Shown in pieces: positions 27,501-45,236 of a stretch of 64,000 nt of DNA. The translations under genes were made by a program, and so were the position numbers. How positions within the stretch are numbered: the first letter of the stretch is position 1; each line of letters starts with the position of its first letter. Origin of the DNA: Tetrapyrgos nigripes (lineage: Eukaryota; Basidiomycota; Agaricomycetes; Agaricales; Campanellaceae). Under the pieces are notes generated by a model. The model did not search any database. It was not told the origin of the DNA and was given only the letters and a program-made list of their open reading frames with translations. Location: the NCBI GenBank assembly GCA_013368315.1, contig JAACJM010000007.1, positions 372,001 through 436,000 on the forward strand. Reading direction: 5' to 3'.

Positions 27501-28028
27501 AGGAAAAGAGCGATTATATGCGCTGTAAAGAACGAACGATATGTGGAATTAGAGCTGCGAGGAGTGAGAATAACTGTGCACTGTTGCAGCGTGGGTTTGG
27601 GTTTGGAGGACCTTGGCGGGGTTGGGTGGTGATGTTGACGGTCTTGAACACGGGCACCATGACCATGATCTAGGAGATCAATGCGAGAGTTTGGGTGTGA
27701 GTGATGTGATGGTACAGATGGTTCGGGAGGTTGGGTCCTCAATGAGAGTGTCGAGTTTGACTTCTAGTCCGGTGAGTCGCAGCTTTGTTTGTTGTCTCTC
27801 CATTTGACGCTGAGTGACCGTTCGCGTTTGTTTGCTTGCATCTAGCTTGACTCCAAAGCAATGTCGACGTTATCAACCCTCAAGAGTCAACTTGCTGAGA
27901 TACTGCTCGATGACAGTCCAAGTGAAGGTGAAGGGCAGGATCATGATGGTACCGACGAATGTGAGCTGCGGCTACCAATTGCGGATAGCTATAGCGAGCA
28001 ACAACGATTTGTTGGTGTCTCTTGGTAA
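24509..28028 (+). CDS. sphingomyelin phosphodiesterase (acid sphingomyelinase-like)
   Basis: Predicted secreted metallophosphodiesterase cleaving sphingomyelin-type phospholipids. It has a signal peptide (MTWLNILLFSLQLISLGICA) and a saposin-B-like segment with paired Cys (NCVSCHGLL, SICKTL, MCNAMLGVC). The calcineurin-like domain follows, with metal ligands in FSDVHIDRQY, GIFTGDIVD, PALGNHEVAPVNS, IVGHMPMGGGD and FGHTHADEF. The C-terminal part has SMSWIAPSLTPRSGNPAFKV and PTWSLLYSARDLYG. Reading straight on stops at 27673. A GTGGGT..CTAG intron (27591-27673) contains that stop and joins NNCALLQR to DQCESLGVSDVM. One more intron leads to LDSKAMSTLSTLKSQLAEIL and the stop at 28028. The codon phases fit, so I extend the gene. 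It diverges from S41 copy A and is inserted in the S41 array. Confidence 0.88.
25837..25879 (+). repeat. 12-bp minisatellite inside a sphingomyelinase intron
   Basis: About three units of GCGTTTGTGTTT start right after the splice donor GGTACG. The tract is intronic, so it does not change the protein. Confidence 0.7.
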
Positions 28029-28273
28029 TTAGGGATAGTTGGTGATTGGATGGTTCGTCGAGTTTTTGATGATTTGTTATTTATTTGATTCATACTTAGA
28101 GCGAAGATACTACACACGCTGGGCTTGGCAGCTCGTACATAGTGCTTTTACTTTCATATAGATAGTGTATTTTACTACCCTTGTCAGAACGATTATAATA
28201 TGATGTATTGCTTCTCAACAATCTTTCAGCAACCGGGCGCTTACTGATGTAAACTTTTTTCACTTCAACCACG

Positions 28274-29953
28274 ATGACCGTCCCTCCGGATCCTGACGTG
28301 GAACGCATTTATACTCTACTCCGCTGCAACTATGGCGCCTATAATCCTGATTCCGAGTGTATCTCTCAGCTTCTTTCCAACACGGAACGCGACATACGAC
28401 TCGGAAATGTCGGCGAGCTTGAGCAGAGGGGGCTGGAGTGGAAAGCTTCTCGGTACCGTTCTCTGTTGGCACCTATGAGAAAAATACCCCCAGAACTCCT
28501 CGTTTTGTTGTTCGAGTTCTTCTGTGGTGAAGGTGCTACGTTTCGCGAAGAGCTTTGGTCTCCGCCTGTACGTATCTCCCATGTATGCGCAGGTTGGCGG
28601 GACCTTGCACGGAGCACTCCGAACCTTTGGTCAAAACTCCATATCGAGGATTTATCACTCTTGCACTATTCTCCAGAGATAGTCATCTTCCGGCTCGCAA
28701 TGCACCTCGAGCTGTCACAGCAGACTCCTTTGGACTTGTTCATTGCAATGAATAGAGTATCGTCGAGATATCGGGAGCCTGTGCAACTCATAGTGGACAT
28801 GCTTTTTGCTCAGTCACCTCGTTGGAGGGAGGTAAATCTGGATCTGCCCAGTTTCGTCTGGAAGAATCTCGATGACCTTAGAGGCAAATTAGGTCTGCTC
28901 CGGTTTTTGGAGATCAGTGACTGGGATTACAAGCCAGACCTACAAGTCTTTGAAACTGCATACAGTCTGCGAGAAATAGATCTGTCTTTTTCTGCGGTTG
29001 GGCTGAGACTTCCATGGACACAGATCACCGATATCACCCTGGGCTGCGGTACCGGCACCGACGCCCTGGAGGGAATGCGTCTAGCTACTGCAGCTCGTGC
29101 AGTTACGCTTCACAAAATGACACTGATCTTTTTTCCAGGAGAGAGCCGTCGGCTCGTTCACAATCTCCATTCCCTTTCATTCGTCGTGGGCCTTGATGAT
29201 CCACATTTCCACTATTTTCTCAAACGGCTCACTCTGCATAATCTGGCATCGCTCAGCATCTCAGGTGATGAAAGTATCCCTTATCCTGCTTGGATCGGTA
29301 TTTTCAACGACAAATATCACGATGACGACAGCGACAAAAGCGACGACGAAGACGACGAGGATGGGTACGAGGAGGACGAATACGACGATCGTGGCAACGG
29401 AGGCTCTATCCAATCATTCCTCTCGCGTTCATCCTGCACCATCACTTCTCTCTCTTTGATTGACTTTCCCATTCGGGACTATGATGCAATAGCCCTGCTT
29501 TCCATGGTACCGTCTCTCTCTTCCTTGACAATCCACGAGCCGGCTTACGAGCGTAGTGTTGTCAAACCTGATGTCGAAATCCAAAACGTCACCGTCAGTG
29601 GTCGGTTGCTTGACTGGTTGACCATTAAATACAATCATGCGGCACCTTCAGATACCAATTCGCCTCCCGATCTTCCACTCAGACATCTTCGCTCTCTGGA
29701 CCTTCGCGTCCTTGGAACGTTCCCCGCAAAAGCAATCATTGATGTCGTGGCTTCGCGATGTACAGGGAATGATTTGGCATACCCTGGAGCAGTTGGTGTG
29801 GACAAGTTGGACGAGGTCAAGGTTTTGGTACTCAGGAGTACAGATGATATGGTGCTGGATGTGGAGGAGCTGCACGACTCGCTGAAAGCTTTGAGGAACC
29901 TGGGGTTGATGTCGGTTTGTGACTCGAGACCGTTAGAGAAGGGGGAATTATGA
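28274..29953 (+). CDS. F-box protein, 559 aa, intronless
   Basis: Probable substrate-recognition subunit of an SCF ubiquitin ligase. After an N-terminal helix (residues 1-70) an F-box is seen at about 74-125: RKIPPELLVLLFEFFC, then ISHVCAGWRDLARSTPNLW. The remainder looks like degenerate leucine-rich repeats (LRFLEISDWDY, LRHLRSLDLRVLG, LKALRNLGLMSVC). An acidic insert near residues 350-380 (DDDSDKSDDEDDEDG) breaks the repeats. Such F-box genes are very numerous in mushroom-forming fungi. It lies between two S41 paralogues but shows no link to them. The target is unknown. Confidence 0.87.
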   Translation: MTVPPDPDVERIYTLLRCNYGAYNPDSECISQLLSNTERDIRLGNVGELEQRGLEWKASRYRSLLAPMRKIPPELLVLLFEFFCGEGATFREELWSPPVRISHVCAGWRDLARSTPNLWSKLHIEDLSLLHYSPEIVIFRLAMHLELSQQTPLDLFIAMNRVSSRYREPVQLIVDMLFAQSPRWREVNLDLPSFVWKNLDDLRGKLGLLRFLEISDWDYKPDLQVFETAYSLREIDLSFSAVGLRLPWTQITDITLGCGTGTDALEGMRLATAARAVTLHKMTLIFFPGESRRLVHNLHSLSFVVGLDDPHFHYFLKRLTLHNLASLSISGDESIPYPAWIGIFNDKYHDDDSDKSDDEDDEDGYEEDEYDDRGNGGSIQSFLSRSSCTITSLSLIDFPIRDYDAIALLSMVPSLSSLTIHEPAYERSVVKPDVEIQNVTVSGRLLDWLTIKYNHAAPSDTNSPPDLPLRHLRSLDLRVLGTFPAKAIIDVVASRCTGNDLAYPGAVGVDKLDEVKVLVLRSTDDMVLDVEELHDSLKALRNLGLMSVCDSRPLEKGEL

Positions 29954-30085
29954 TGTGTTTCACCATCCACTCGGGGGAATATCTTGCTTCATTTACGTGT
30001 ATACCCTTTATTCACAAGGCTTTATAGATAGGTACGGTGTAAGACAAAAAGGCCGGTCGTCATGTCTACACGTATCGTACGAGCT

Positions 30086-33004
30086 CTAAGAAAACATCCG
30101 TTTGGCGACTTCATTCCAGATTGCAAGAGGGTTGTTGACGCTAGAAGTATTCAAATTTTGGTTAACACAAAGCTACAGAAATGATGGGAATAGTCTTACG
30201 TCTCAGCAGTCAGCGGCAAATTTAAATCAGCTGAGTGGTCTTGCCATTCTGGAGTGCAGAACTATATCAGCATTCTTGTTACATCTGATTTGAGGCATAA
30301 CTCACCCTCAGGTTGAGTCGGGTCGTCGATTCCAAAGGCCGACCTCCAAGTGATACCAATGAGACCTTGCACCAACCTAAATAACAATCCCCAATGAGAT
30401 CAAATACGCAGCAAAGAAAAGGTATTTACAGGATGGGTTGATTGAGTGGGTTGTCCACGAGCCCGGCGTTCTGTGTGCGCTCGAAAAATCAGTACGGTTA
30501 TAGTCCCACCGTGAAGGGATGCGTATGGAACGTACCAGGGCTTCAGCAAACATGTTGAAACCATTGAGTGACTGGCCACCAACAGTTCCTACGCCCTTTT
30601 GAGCTCAAAGTCATTCTGGGAGGAGATTCCAGGAGACCCACCAGTGTATTGCTGGTTTACACCTTGCCGACCACCCACAACAACTGTCCTAGCACCTTCT
30701 CGTTTTACCATCGGTATCTACGTTTGCATGGATAGAGTTCATGAGTAAACCAACTCAAGAATTTTCGAAAGAAGACGTACACTGAAGAGACCACACGAGC
30801 TGGCGCAAAGCCCGTTCGATACAATGACAACATTGGGACCTTCAAACAGAGGTTCATCTGGAAGTTCTACATCCCATCCACCGCTGTCTGGGCATTCGGC
30901 CCCGATTCTGCAAATGACCAGTTAGTTACGACCTTGCGCGTCCAAACACAAACGCTTTCGTACCTCTGGGAGAAAGCATCAGGAACCCCATTGATGACTT
31001 CATCCACAGCAGGGTCCATGAAATCAAAGTTGGGAGCAAAAGGTACATCGCTAGCATTGGTCCACCTTGCAGGGTTAAAGAGAGCTTGAACGTCGGGATC
31101 AGTGTTGTTTTCGATAATTGCTTTGACGATAAGCTTGGCCAAAGGACCAGCGCGTATCTTGGTGTCAAGGATAGCTTGAGGGACTGTGGTATCCTTGGGA
31201 CCGACAAGCTAAAGCGAAGGAATGAGCTGGTCTTTAGATGAATCTATACTGGTGACAACTCACGATTCGGTGAAGGAACTAAAGCAGCGAAGTCAGATTA
31301 GATGTAACGAGGACTACGAAAATGCACTCACGTGTGCTATGCAGACGGATCCTCCTCCATTGTTAGTCTAGCAAAATAAAAATGAAACCCATTAGCTCAT
31401 CCTGACAAGAACACATACCACGTCAACGATGAGTTGTTTTGCGCCTTTCGACTTCAGCCCATTCAGACCATCAAGAAGACCACGTTCCTGTGCTTCCAAA
31501 GTATCTCCTGCGAAGCTACCAAAGGCCAAAACCCCCGTAACGCCATCCTCGAGCATGAAGAATTCGCCAAAACCAAACTCGCCGGGCAGGTTTTGAGCGG
31601 GGGGTGCCAAAGAGGGAGGGAAGGCTGCATCTGTCAGATCGTTGGGAACGGCGCTGACGATGTCCCTGAACGAAGCAGGGGGCATCGGTGATTGTTGCTG
31701 GAATTTCTTGGTAATTTCTCTGGTGATTTTGGTATCCGGATATGATTTGATAAAGGTATCGGAAGTGGGATTGAGACAGAACCCTGCACGCCAGGAAGCG
31801 GTGTCGGTCAAGTTTGCAGGGTTGATTCCACGCCTAGCTCGATAGGGTATCTGTTCAAAATGAATCTTAGAGCAATTTTCGGAAGGATGACAAAAATAAT
31901 AACCGTGACCGTTTCTGTCTTGGGTTGGTTTACACGCTGGATTTCCAGGGTAACAGAATCGCTCCGAGGAAGAGACTGTTGCGCAAAGTCACCCAGGACG
32001 TAGTTCCAGCCAGTCTGACCGCGCTGATAACTGGCGAAAAACCTAACGAGAAAACGAGAGCATCAGAAATTGACTCAAGTACACGCTGATAGACCAACAG
32101 TGCTCACACATTCTGACGGGTTCCAAGACCTTGCAGGTGTCCGTTGGTCTCAGCGTTCGTGTCAGCAGCAATTAGAGGATCTTTGCCATCAATACTCAGC
32201 ACAGTCGCCCCATTGAGCTAGGAAGATATCACTACAGAAAAACGAAGAAGTGAATGAGGCAGACTAACCGACTCAAGAGTAATGCCGTCAGGTAAAGCAG
32301 CCTCCCAAACATCAATTTGGTCAGCAAACTCGACGGAAGACACGTTGTATGATTCAGCGGCTATATTGACTGTCTGAGTGCCGGATGCGTCGACTATCTG
32401 GACCAAAAAAATTGGAAGGAAGTTGGTATACACGACTGCATTGGAGACACGTCAGTTGCTGTTCAAGCTGTGCCATCAATTTACACGCACAATCCTGAAA
32501 GTCGGATTTGCTTCAGCACAAGTCCTTTGGATGAGCAGTAGAACGTACAAAGCAGTTATATGACCAGAAACAGTGACCATCTCTCAACCTGTTGATGGAG
32601 TTCTGGATATCCACATGCATGTCATACTCCGAATCATAGGATTGAGCCTTGATGCGAGCAAAATCCTTTAGCAAATCTTCATGCACATCGTTCGTGAAGG
32701 GTTCGGGAGCAGAGATTTGGTAATTAACGGAGACATGGAACGCCATAGTTTTGTTGAGGACATCTATGATCTGTAGGAAATGAGTGTCAATCAGGTACTC
32801 GTCAACTTAGTCACTTACATTCTCCTGCAGCGCTGGGTCCAAGGGAAAAGACGTAAAGCAAGCCCTCAGATCCGCAGGGTTCACCCATTGTTGTCCCCCG
32901 ATCTTTGCACAAGGATCATTTTGCCTTGTCTCCAACATGGCTTCCGAAGCAAGGGCATAGCCCAAAGCGCTCAATGTGGCCAGGAGATTGCCAGTGTGGA
33001 CCAT
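30086..33004 (-). CDS. secreted S41-family peptidase, tandem copy B
   Basis: Paralogue of copies A and C with the same exon plan. The start MVHTGNLLATLSALGYALAS is a signal peptide; the mature part begins near LETRQNDPCAKIGGQQWVNP. Blocks: NYQISAPEPFTNDVHEDLLK, LRDGHCFW, GVLAFGSFAGDTL, LIVDV followed by an NNGGG-type loop, and the nucleophile block VVIVSNGLCASSCGLF. Then come GTVGGQSLNGF, GITWRSAFGIDDPTQPEGE and a last exon SVNNPLAIWNEVAKRMFS. Codons and promoter are closest to copy A, but the last exon is closest to copy C. All key residues remain, so I read it as functional. It is separated from copy A by 6.2 kb holding the sphingomyelinase and F-box genes. Confidence 0.87.
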
Positions 33005-33074
33005 CTCGACGCAAGAACCACGGAGAGAAGTTGAAGAAGGCTGGAAATTGGAAAGACTTGTTGGCCTAGGTGAG

Positions 33075-33122
33075 CTTAAATAGGACGACGTGTCGGGCAC
33101 CTCCAGCCATCGTGGTGTTGTT
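33075..33122 (-). promoter_or_regulatory. conserved promoter block plus TATA, S41 copy B
   Basis: CTTAAATAGG (minus-strand TATA) followed 10 nt later by GTCGGGCACCTCCAGCCATC and GTGGTGTT. It matches the block before copy A with only a few differences. Copy C has its own TATA (TATATAG, 37627-37633) but I do not find the block there. Confidence 0.55.
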
Positions 33123-33563
33123 GATAACAGGGACAGTCGTGCAACTCCCACCTCCACATACTAAGTGTAGCAATCGGAAAGAGTATTAAGTGGATAGGGT
33201 CATTTCCGCAGCAGTCTTGTGGCAGAAGCTGGCAGAAGCCAGCAATTCTCCGAACCCTTTATGACTGGCGCAAGTGATGAAACCATCAGGACGATCCCTG
33301 GATCTCACTGAGTCTCCTCGGGATCCCCGGGTACATGACTATGGTGGGCGATCTTTGAATGTCACCGAATGAGAGTGATCCGTCTTGAAGCAAACGACGA
33401 TTTTTGAGATCCAAGAGCGCAATTGCTAGAAGGGAAAAAAGCCATGAGATCAGGGTTCATGAACACACTCTTGGCACACTCAACAGCGTACAAAATTACT
33501 GACTGATCAATTGACTAACTTGATCTAGTCAATGGGCAGGGCCACCAATTTCTGCTTCAAGTT

Positions 33564-33681
33564 CATATCCTGGGAGAAGGAGGAGTCCACTCCCCGGGTT
33601 GGGACCAATTATTATGTGCATCATTAACATATCCTGGGAGAAGGAGGAATCTACTCCCCGGGCTGGGACCAGCTATTATGT
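33564..33681. repeat. 54-bp direct repeat, two units
   Basis: Units 33564-33617 and 33628-33681 both contain CATATCCTGGGAGAAGGAGG, CTCCCCGGG and TATTATG. They differ at a few positions and are separated by 10 bp. Confidence 0.8.
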
Positions 33682-34607
33682 TTTGACGACCTCTTGCAAC
33701 AAAATCTCGTAAACACCCTTCAGCACAACGCGAGGATTCTGTCAATCGACCATGATCTGAATAGCCATTTGTTCCGTTGGAGCTACTCCTACGGAACGAG
33801 TTGTCATCAGTGAAGCAAAGAATGAGGCAGCATGGGGATTTGCGGGTTCGGAAGGCGACAAGAGAAGGATTCGAAGTGGGAAGGACTAAGTATGACTGAA
33901 CCCGATGCAGGAGATCTGCTTGTCATTTCAACAGAAGCATTCTCATCTTGGGAAGGTTCAGGAAGGTTGAAATTGAAGGAACGGCGTCCATGAACGAGGT
34001 GGTCTATCAACTTGCAAAGATGGAATAGAGACGGAACATTCTGTGACGAGATTGGGGAATCACGGTTATTGAAACGGTACAGATTGGTAGTAGCTTGAAT
34101 TGAGCTGGGATACGACTTGCACGTACAACGATGATTCAAAGCAATAATTTCCTGGACGATGGGCGTTTTTTTTTTCCCCTTCCGATACGACCAATACTCC
34201 AATCCTGCTCCTAGTCTGTCCATGAAACTTATCCATCTTAAACGCAAAGTTCCGATGAAGGTGGAAAGTAGAGGGAATTGATGACCGTCATAGAGTTTAG
34301 AGAGAGCGGCGGAAACTTTGGTCGCCATTGCCCTCATCGGAATATCCCGTCATATCTTCCAAATTCCAACGATAGCAACCTGTAAAAACGCTTGGTTTCC
34401 AGACTAACGAACAATAAAATACCCTAGTTCCCGGGAACATATCGATAGCGCTAGCTAAGCAAATGATCCAGTTATTCACCGTCTTTGTTTTCTACATGAA
34501 TAGCTACAGAAAGATGCGTACAAACATTCGTCGCGGTACAATTAATATTCATGCAGATATGTATGTCCAAATTTTATGTACCACAGTAATCATCATCATG
34601 AGCTATC

Positions 34608-37559
34608 TCAAAACAACCGTTTGGCCACTTCCTTCCAAATCGCAAGGGGGTTGTTGACGCTATCCGATATCGGGTTAATCACAAAAAACGATCGTGCAAG
34701 GAATAAAAGAACTTACAGCTCCGCCGTGAGTGGCAGGTTCAGAGTAGCGGGATGATCTTGCCATTCTGTTAAGCAACGTCAGTATAATGGTCGGGTCAAG
34801 ACAAACAGAAGACTCACCCTCTGGTTGAGTTGGGTCGTTAACACCAAAGGCCAGTCTCCAAGTAATACCTTGGGTGCCCTTCACCAGCCTAGATTTATGG
34901 TCAAACACAGATGAGATACACGAATTAAGACAAAGCAGCCAAGAGCACGCACAAATTAGGTGGAGCAAGTGGGTTGTCCTGCAGTCCGGCAGCCTATGAG
35001 TAGAAGAAAAGTCAGTGAAGCCCTTGTACAGTAAACGGAAACAAGGACAAGGAACATACCTGAAGTTCACCGGCTATAGTGGAAAAGTCAGTTGACTGGC
35101 CACCAACAGTTCCTACGTAGTCGTATTCGCAATTAGCAAGCATAGCCTTCGAAAGAACATAGCAAAAGACCTACCACAGTATTCTTGTTCCACGCCCTTT
35201 CTACCGCCCAACACAACTGTCTTTGAACCTTCTTCCTTGGACATCGTTATCTATTATGGGTGAAATGGAACGTGAGCACCTTGATATGGCCAAGAAAGGG
35301 AGGGGACGATGCATACACTGAAGAGAGAGCATGAACTCGCACATCGGCCATTTGATACAATGACAACCTTGCTACCATCAAAGAGCGCTTGGTCTGGAGG
35401 AGTCGTGGTGAACCCACTGGGTACACATTCCTGACCGAGCCTGCATGATTTGTGTCAATACTTTGTAGATATTGAAAAACATCGTCAAGTACGACGCCCA
35501 CCTCTGAGAAAACGAATCATGTACTCCATTAATCACCAAATCGACTGAGGGATCCAACCAATCAAAGTTGGCGGGAAATGGTACATTGCTGGCATTCGTC
35601 CATGCCAGAGGATTGTAGAGAGACTGATCGTTAGGATCCGTGTTGTTATCGATAATTTGCTTGACGATAAGTTTAGCTAGAGGTCCAGCGCGGGCTTTGG
35701 TGTCCAGACCGGCTTGGGGAACCGTAGACGCTTTGGGGCCGACCAGCTAGATGAATAGATGGTAAATAAGGAATGAGTTGGGTAGTTAAGAGTGCTATGG
35801 CAATAGGACTCACGATACGATGGAGGAACTAAAAATATGACATTAGACGATGAGGATGCTATGAGCAAGGGTGACTACTCACATGTGCTATACAAATGAA
35901 GCCTCCACCATTGTTGCTCTGTTAAAACAAACCCAGTTAGACCAACGAAGACAGAACAAAACAAAAACCCCTCATACCACATCCACAATCAACTGCGTCG
36001 CACCCAAACTCTTCAAACCTAAGAGTCCCTTCAAAAGCCCACTCTCCATCGTATCAAAATCATCTCCCGAAAAACTTCCCAAAGCCAGTACACCCGTTTT
36101 CCCATCATCAAGCATGAAGAACTCCCCCGCCAAAAAGCTTCCATTCAGCGACTGATCAGGAGGCGTCAATTCAGGAGGGAGAACAACGTCGGTAAGAGGA
36201 GTAGAGTCGAGCATGACGTTGACGAGCTGCTTGGAACGGCTGGCGGGTTGGGGCGGCTGTTGCATGAACTTGACGGCGACTGCTTTGGTGGTGGATGAGG
36301 GGTCATCTTGTTTCTTGAAGTCGCTTTCGTCGACGAGACAGTTTCCTGAACGCCAGGATGCAGTGTCGGTAAAGTTGACGGTGGTTGTGCCGATGCGAGC
36401 GCGGTAGGGGAGCTGCAGGAAAATGTCAGTCAAGTCTCGGGACGAATTGAAGGAGCAAAACTAACAGTGATGGTATCTGTCGAGTACTGGCCTACACGTT
36501 GGACTTTGAGAGTGACCGAATCACTGAGGGGAAGGGACTGTTGTGCAAAGTTGCCCATGATGTAATTCCAGGTAGTCGTGCTGCGCTGGTAACTGGAGAA
36601 AAACCTATGAAAAGAAAAGCAGCGTTAAAAACGCCATAGAACCAGTTTCATCGAAGAACTGCTCACGCATTCTGACGAGTTCCGAGGCCTTCGAAGCTCC
36701 CAGTAATCAGGGCATTCGCATCGATAGCGACATTAGGGTTAGCGCCATTAATGCTTAACACCGTGGCCCCGCTGAGCTGCAAGAAGGTTAATACGTCAAC
36801 AGGAGAAGGATGTAGCAAACAGAATGCACGAACCGACTCTAGGGCGATGCCATCAGGTAAGGCTGACTGCCAAACATCAATTTCGTCCGGAAACTCGGCT
36901 GAAGAGACGTTGAAGGCTTCAGGTGCAATGCTGACTGTCTGGGTGCCGGACGGAGTGGATAACAAGACTAAAGGTATTGGTAGGAAGTTGAGGAATAAGG
37001 CTGCAGAAGGAACACGTTATTTTTAGTCCATTAGGGTAGTAAAAGCAAACCTACAATCCTAGAGAGAAGAAGCTTCAGCTTCATGACGGTAAAAGCGGAG
37101 TAAGACGTACATAGCAGCTGTTCACCCAAACACAGTGTCCATCATTTAACCTCTTCACTGACCTCGAAATATCAATATGCAAATCATACTCCGAGTCGTA
37201 GGATTGAGCACTGATGCGAGCCAGGTCCTTCAGCAAATTTTCATGCACAGCGGCTGTGAAGGGCTCGGGAGCAGAAATTTGGTAGTTGACAGAGGTATGG
37301 AACGCCAGAGTTTTGTTGATGACCTCGAGTATCTGGACGAAATAGGTTTAGCAATGTTATGGCCACGAGCAAATCAGCAAAGACGCACATTTTCCTTGAT
37401 GACAGGATCCACTGGAACAGACTTGAAGCAAGCCCTCAAATCTGCAGGTTTCACCCATTTCTGTCCGCCAACTTTTGCACATGGGTCACTCTGTCCCTTT
37501 GAAGCAAGGACAAAGCCCAAAGCACTCAAAGCGGTCAGGAGGCTGCCAGTGTTGACCAT
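34608..37559 (-). CDS. secreted S41-family peptidase, tandem copy C
   Basis: Third paralogue of the array. The start MVNTGSLLTALSALGFVLAS is the signal peptide, with SKGQSDPCAKVGGQKWVKP following. Compared with A and B the stretch before DPCA is shorter by a few residues and lacks the Thr-Arg pair. Blocks: NYQISAPEPFTAAVHENLLK, LNDGHCVW, LSGATVLSINGANP, GVLALGSFSGDDF and LIVDV-NNGGG. The nucleophile block is VVIVSNGRCASSCSLF, then GTVGGQSTDFSTIAGEL, GITWRLAFGVNDPTQPEGE and a last exon SVNNPLAIWKEVAKRLF. The exon order is conserved and no disabling change was seen. Expected role: extracellular proteolysis. The substrate is unknown. Confidence 0.87.
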
Positions 37560-38347
37560 CTCGAAACTGCGAGGAGAGGGAAAAGGCTGACAGTTGAGAA
37601 GATCCTAGACTCGGCCTGAACGGGCCTATATAGACCATAGTAGATACTAAGCTTAAGTATGCCCATGTGCTTCGTGTACGATAAGTGATTTGAGTTTCAC
37701 GCGGTGAACTCGTTAAGATTCGCTGGCCGGCTGCATCGGGGACGAAGGACATAATAGGAGTCCAAGTAGCCGGCTTCGTGCCATCCAGGATCGCGCCGTG
37801 AAAAGGATTTGGAATAACACTGAATGCGTTTTTGCAGTCCCGAATCCTGTCGACATCAGAAGCTTGAAGGAGTATATTACTGCCATAAGAAAGAGGTTCT
37901 AATAACGCACCCATCAAATCACCATGTGCATCGGTCTATTTGAAGAGCCCTCCCATGACTGGATCGGCTGATGAAGACGACAAGGAAGATGACAAGGAAG
38001 ATGACAAGAAACGAACAAAGACATGGGAGTTGCAATAGAAGACGTCGACTGTGGGATCGTTCCTGACTGAAAAGAATAGACTAAGCTAGGGGCTGTTACT
38101 TCGTGCCACCATGAAGACTACTCCTTTACTACACCACTGTAAGTTTAACGGTCTGCGTGAACGTTCTTTGACCTCAGTTTACTCTATAGCTTGGTTGTCT
38201 GCAATTCCACAAATCTCGCCGACCCATATAGGAGGAGACGAATGCTTTCGCAACCAGCACCGTGCTACTTAGCTTCTCAGGATAGATCTAGAGTGCTACC
38301 TAATGGCTACCTATCCGGAAATCTACATCAGTTTAAAACCCCTATTA
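37560..38347. other. intergenic, no gene supported
   Basis: Contains the copy C promoter (TATATA at 37627) and a short GACAAGGAAGAT tandem near 37978-38010. An ATG in a good context at 38111 opens a possible two-exon frame of about 36 codons, too short and unsupported to call. The rest is the 3' flank of the transporter. Confidence 0.4.
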
Positions 38348-44824
<6,477 letters not shown>

Positions 44825-45236
44825 AGATGAGATGCTATTGGATTGCTATCAATGTCATTCAGCGCGCTGGCTTTTTCTGTTGTTTGACAGTCATATAGAG
44901 TCATAAACGGCAGATCAAGTAGTGTCTTAGAAATGACTCCAACCTCATTCTGCGCCTTGCGAGATGATGCATTTGAGTCGTTCGAAACTGGGGTTCATGA
45001 ATAGTGGTGGAGGTCGAAGGTAGAGTCGACTCATGGTCGCGAACAAGCGAAGCCCGGTTACAATTCAAGCCGACCAAGTAATAGGTCCATTCAATGACGA
45101 TTCAATTATTGCACCGTGTCGATCTCGCTGCGATATAAAAGAAATCATCCTCCATACTCTAACCACTGTCAAATGTCCGTGAAGAACGAAAAAGCGCAAT
45201 TGTCCGTCGACGTCACGTCACGTCTTCACCACCATC
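44825..45236. other. divergent promoter, transporter / ubiquitin-like gene
   Basis: No coding sequence. It separates the minus-strand transporter start from the plus-strand ubiquitin-like gene. A TATAAAA box at 45134-45140 lies about 100 nt before the latter. Confidence 0.5.
45134..45140 (+). promoter_or_regulatory. TATA box of the ubiquitin-like gene
   Basis: CGATATAAAAG, about 100 nt upstream of the ATG at 45237. Its survival suggests recent rather than ancient loss of the gene, if the gene is lost. Confidence 0.5.

Larger units (their letters stand above)
33005..34607. other. 1.6 kb between S41 copies B and C
   Basis: A 176-codon open frame at 33807-34337 (-) has no recognisable domain, signal peptide or homologous block. 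It may be chance or a decayed gene. A 54-bp direct repeat is listed separately. The first 150 bp are the copy B promoter. Confidence 0.4.

Noticed and set aside
33807..34337. 176-codon open frame on the minus strand
   Set aside because: No domain, no signal peptide, no splice context, and an unusual residue mix. Left as unexplained.
38111..38272. Two-exon 36-codon frame with a good Kozak context
   Set aside because: No TATA box, no recognisable product, and it runs toward the 3' end of the transporter; could easily be chance.
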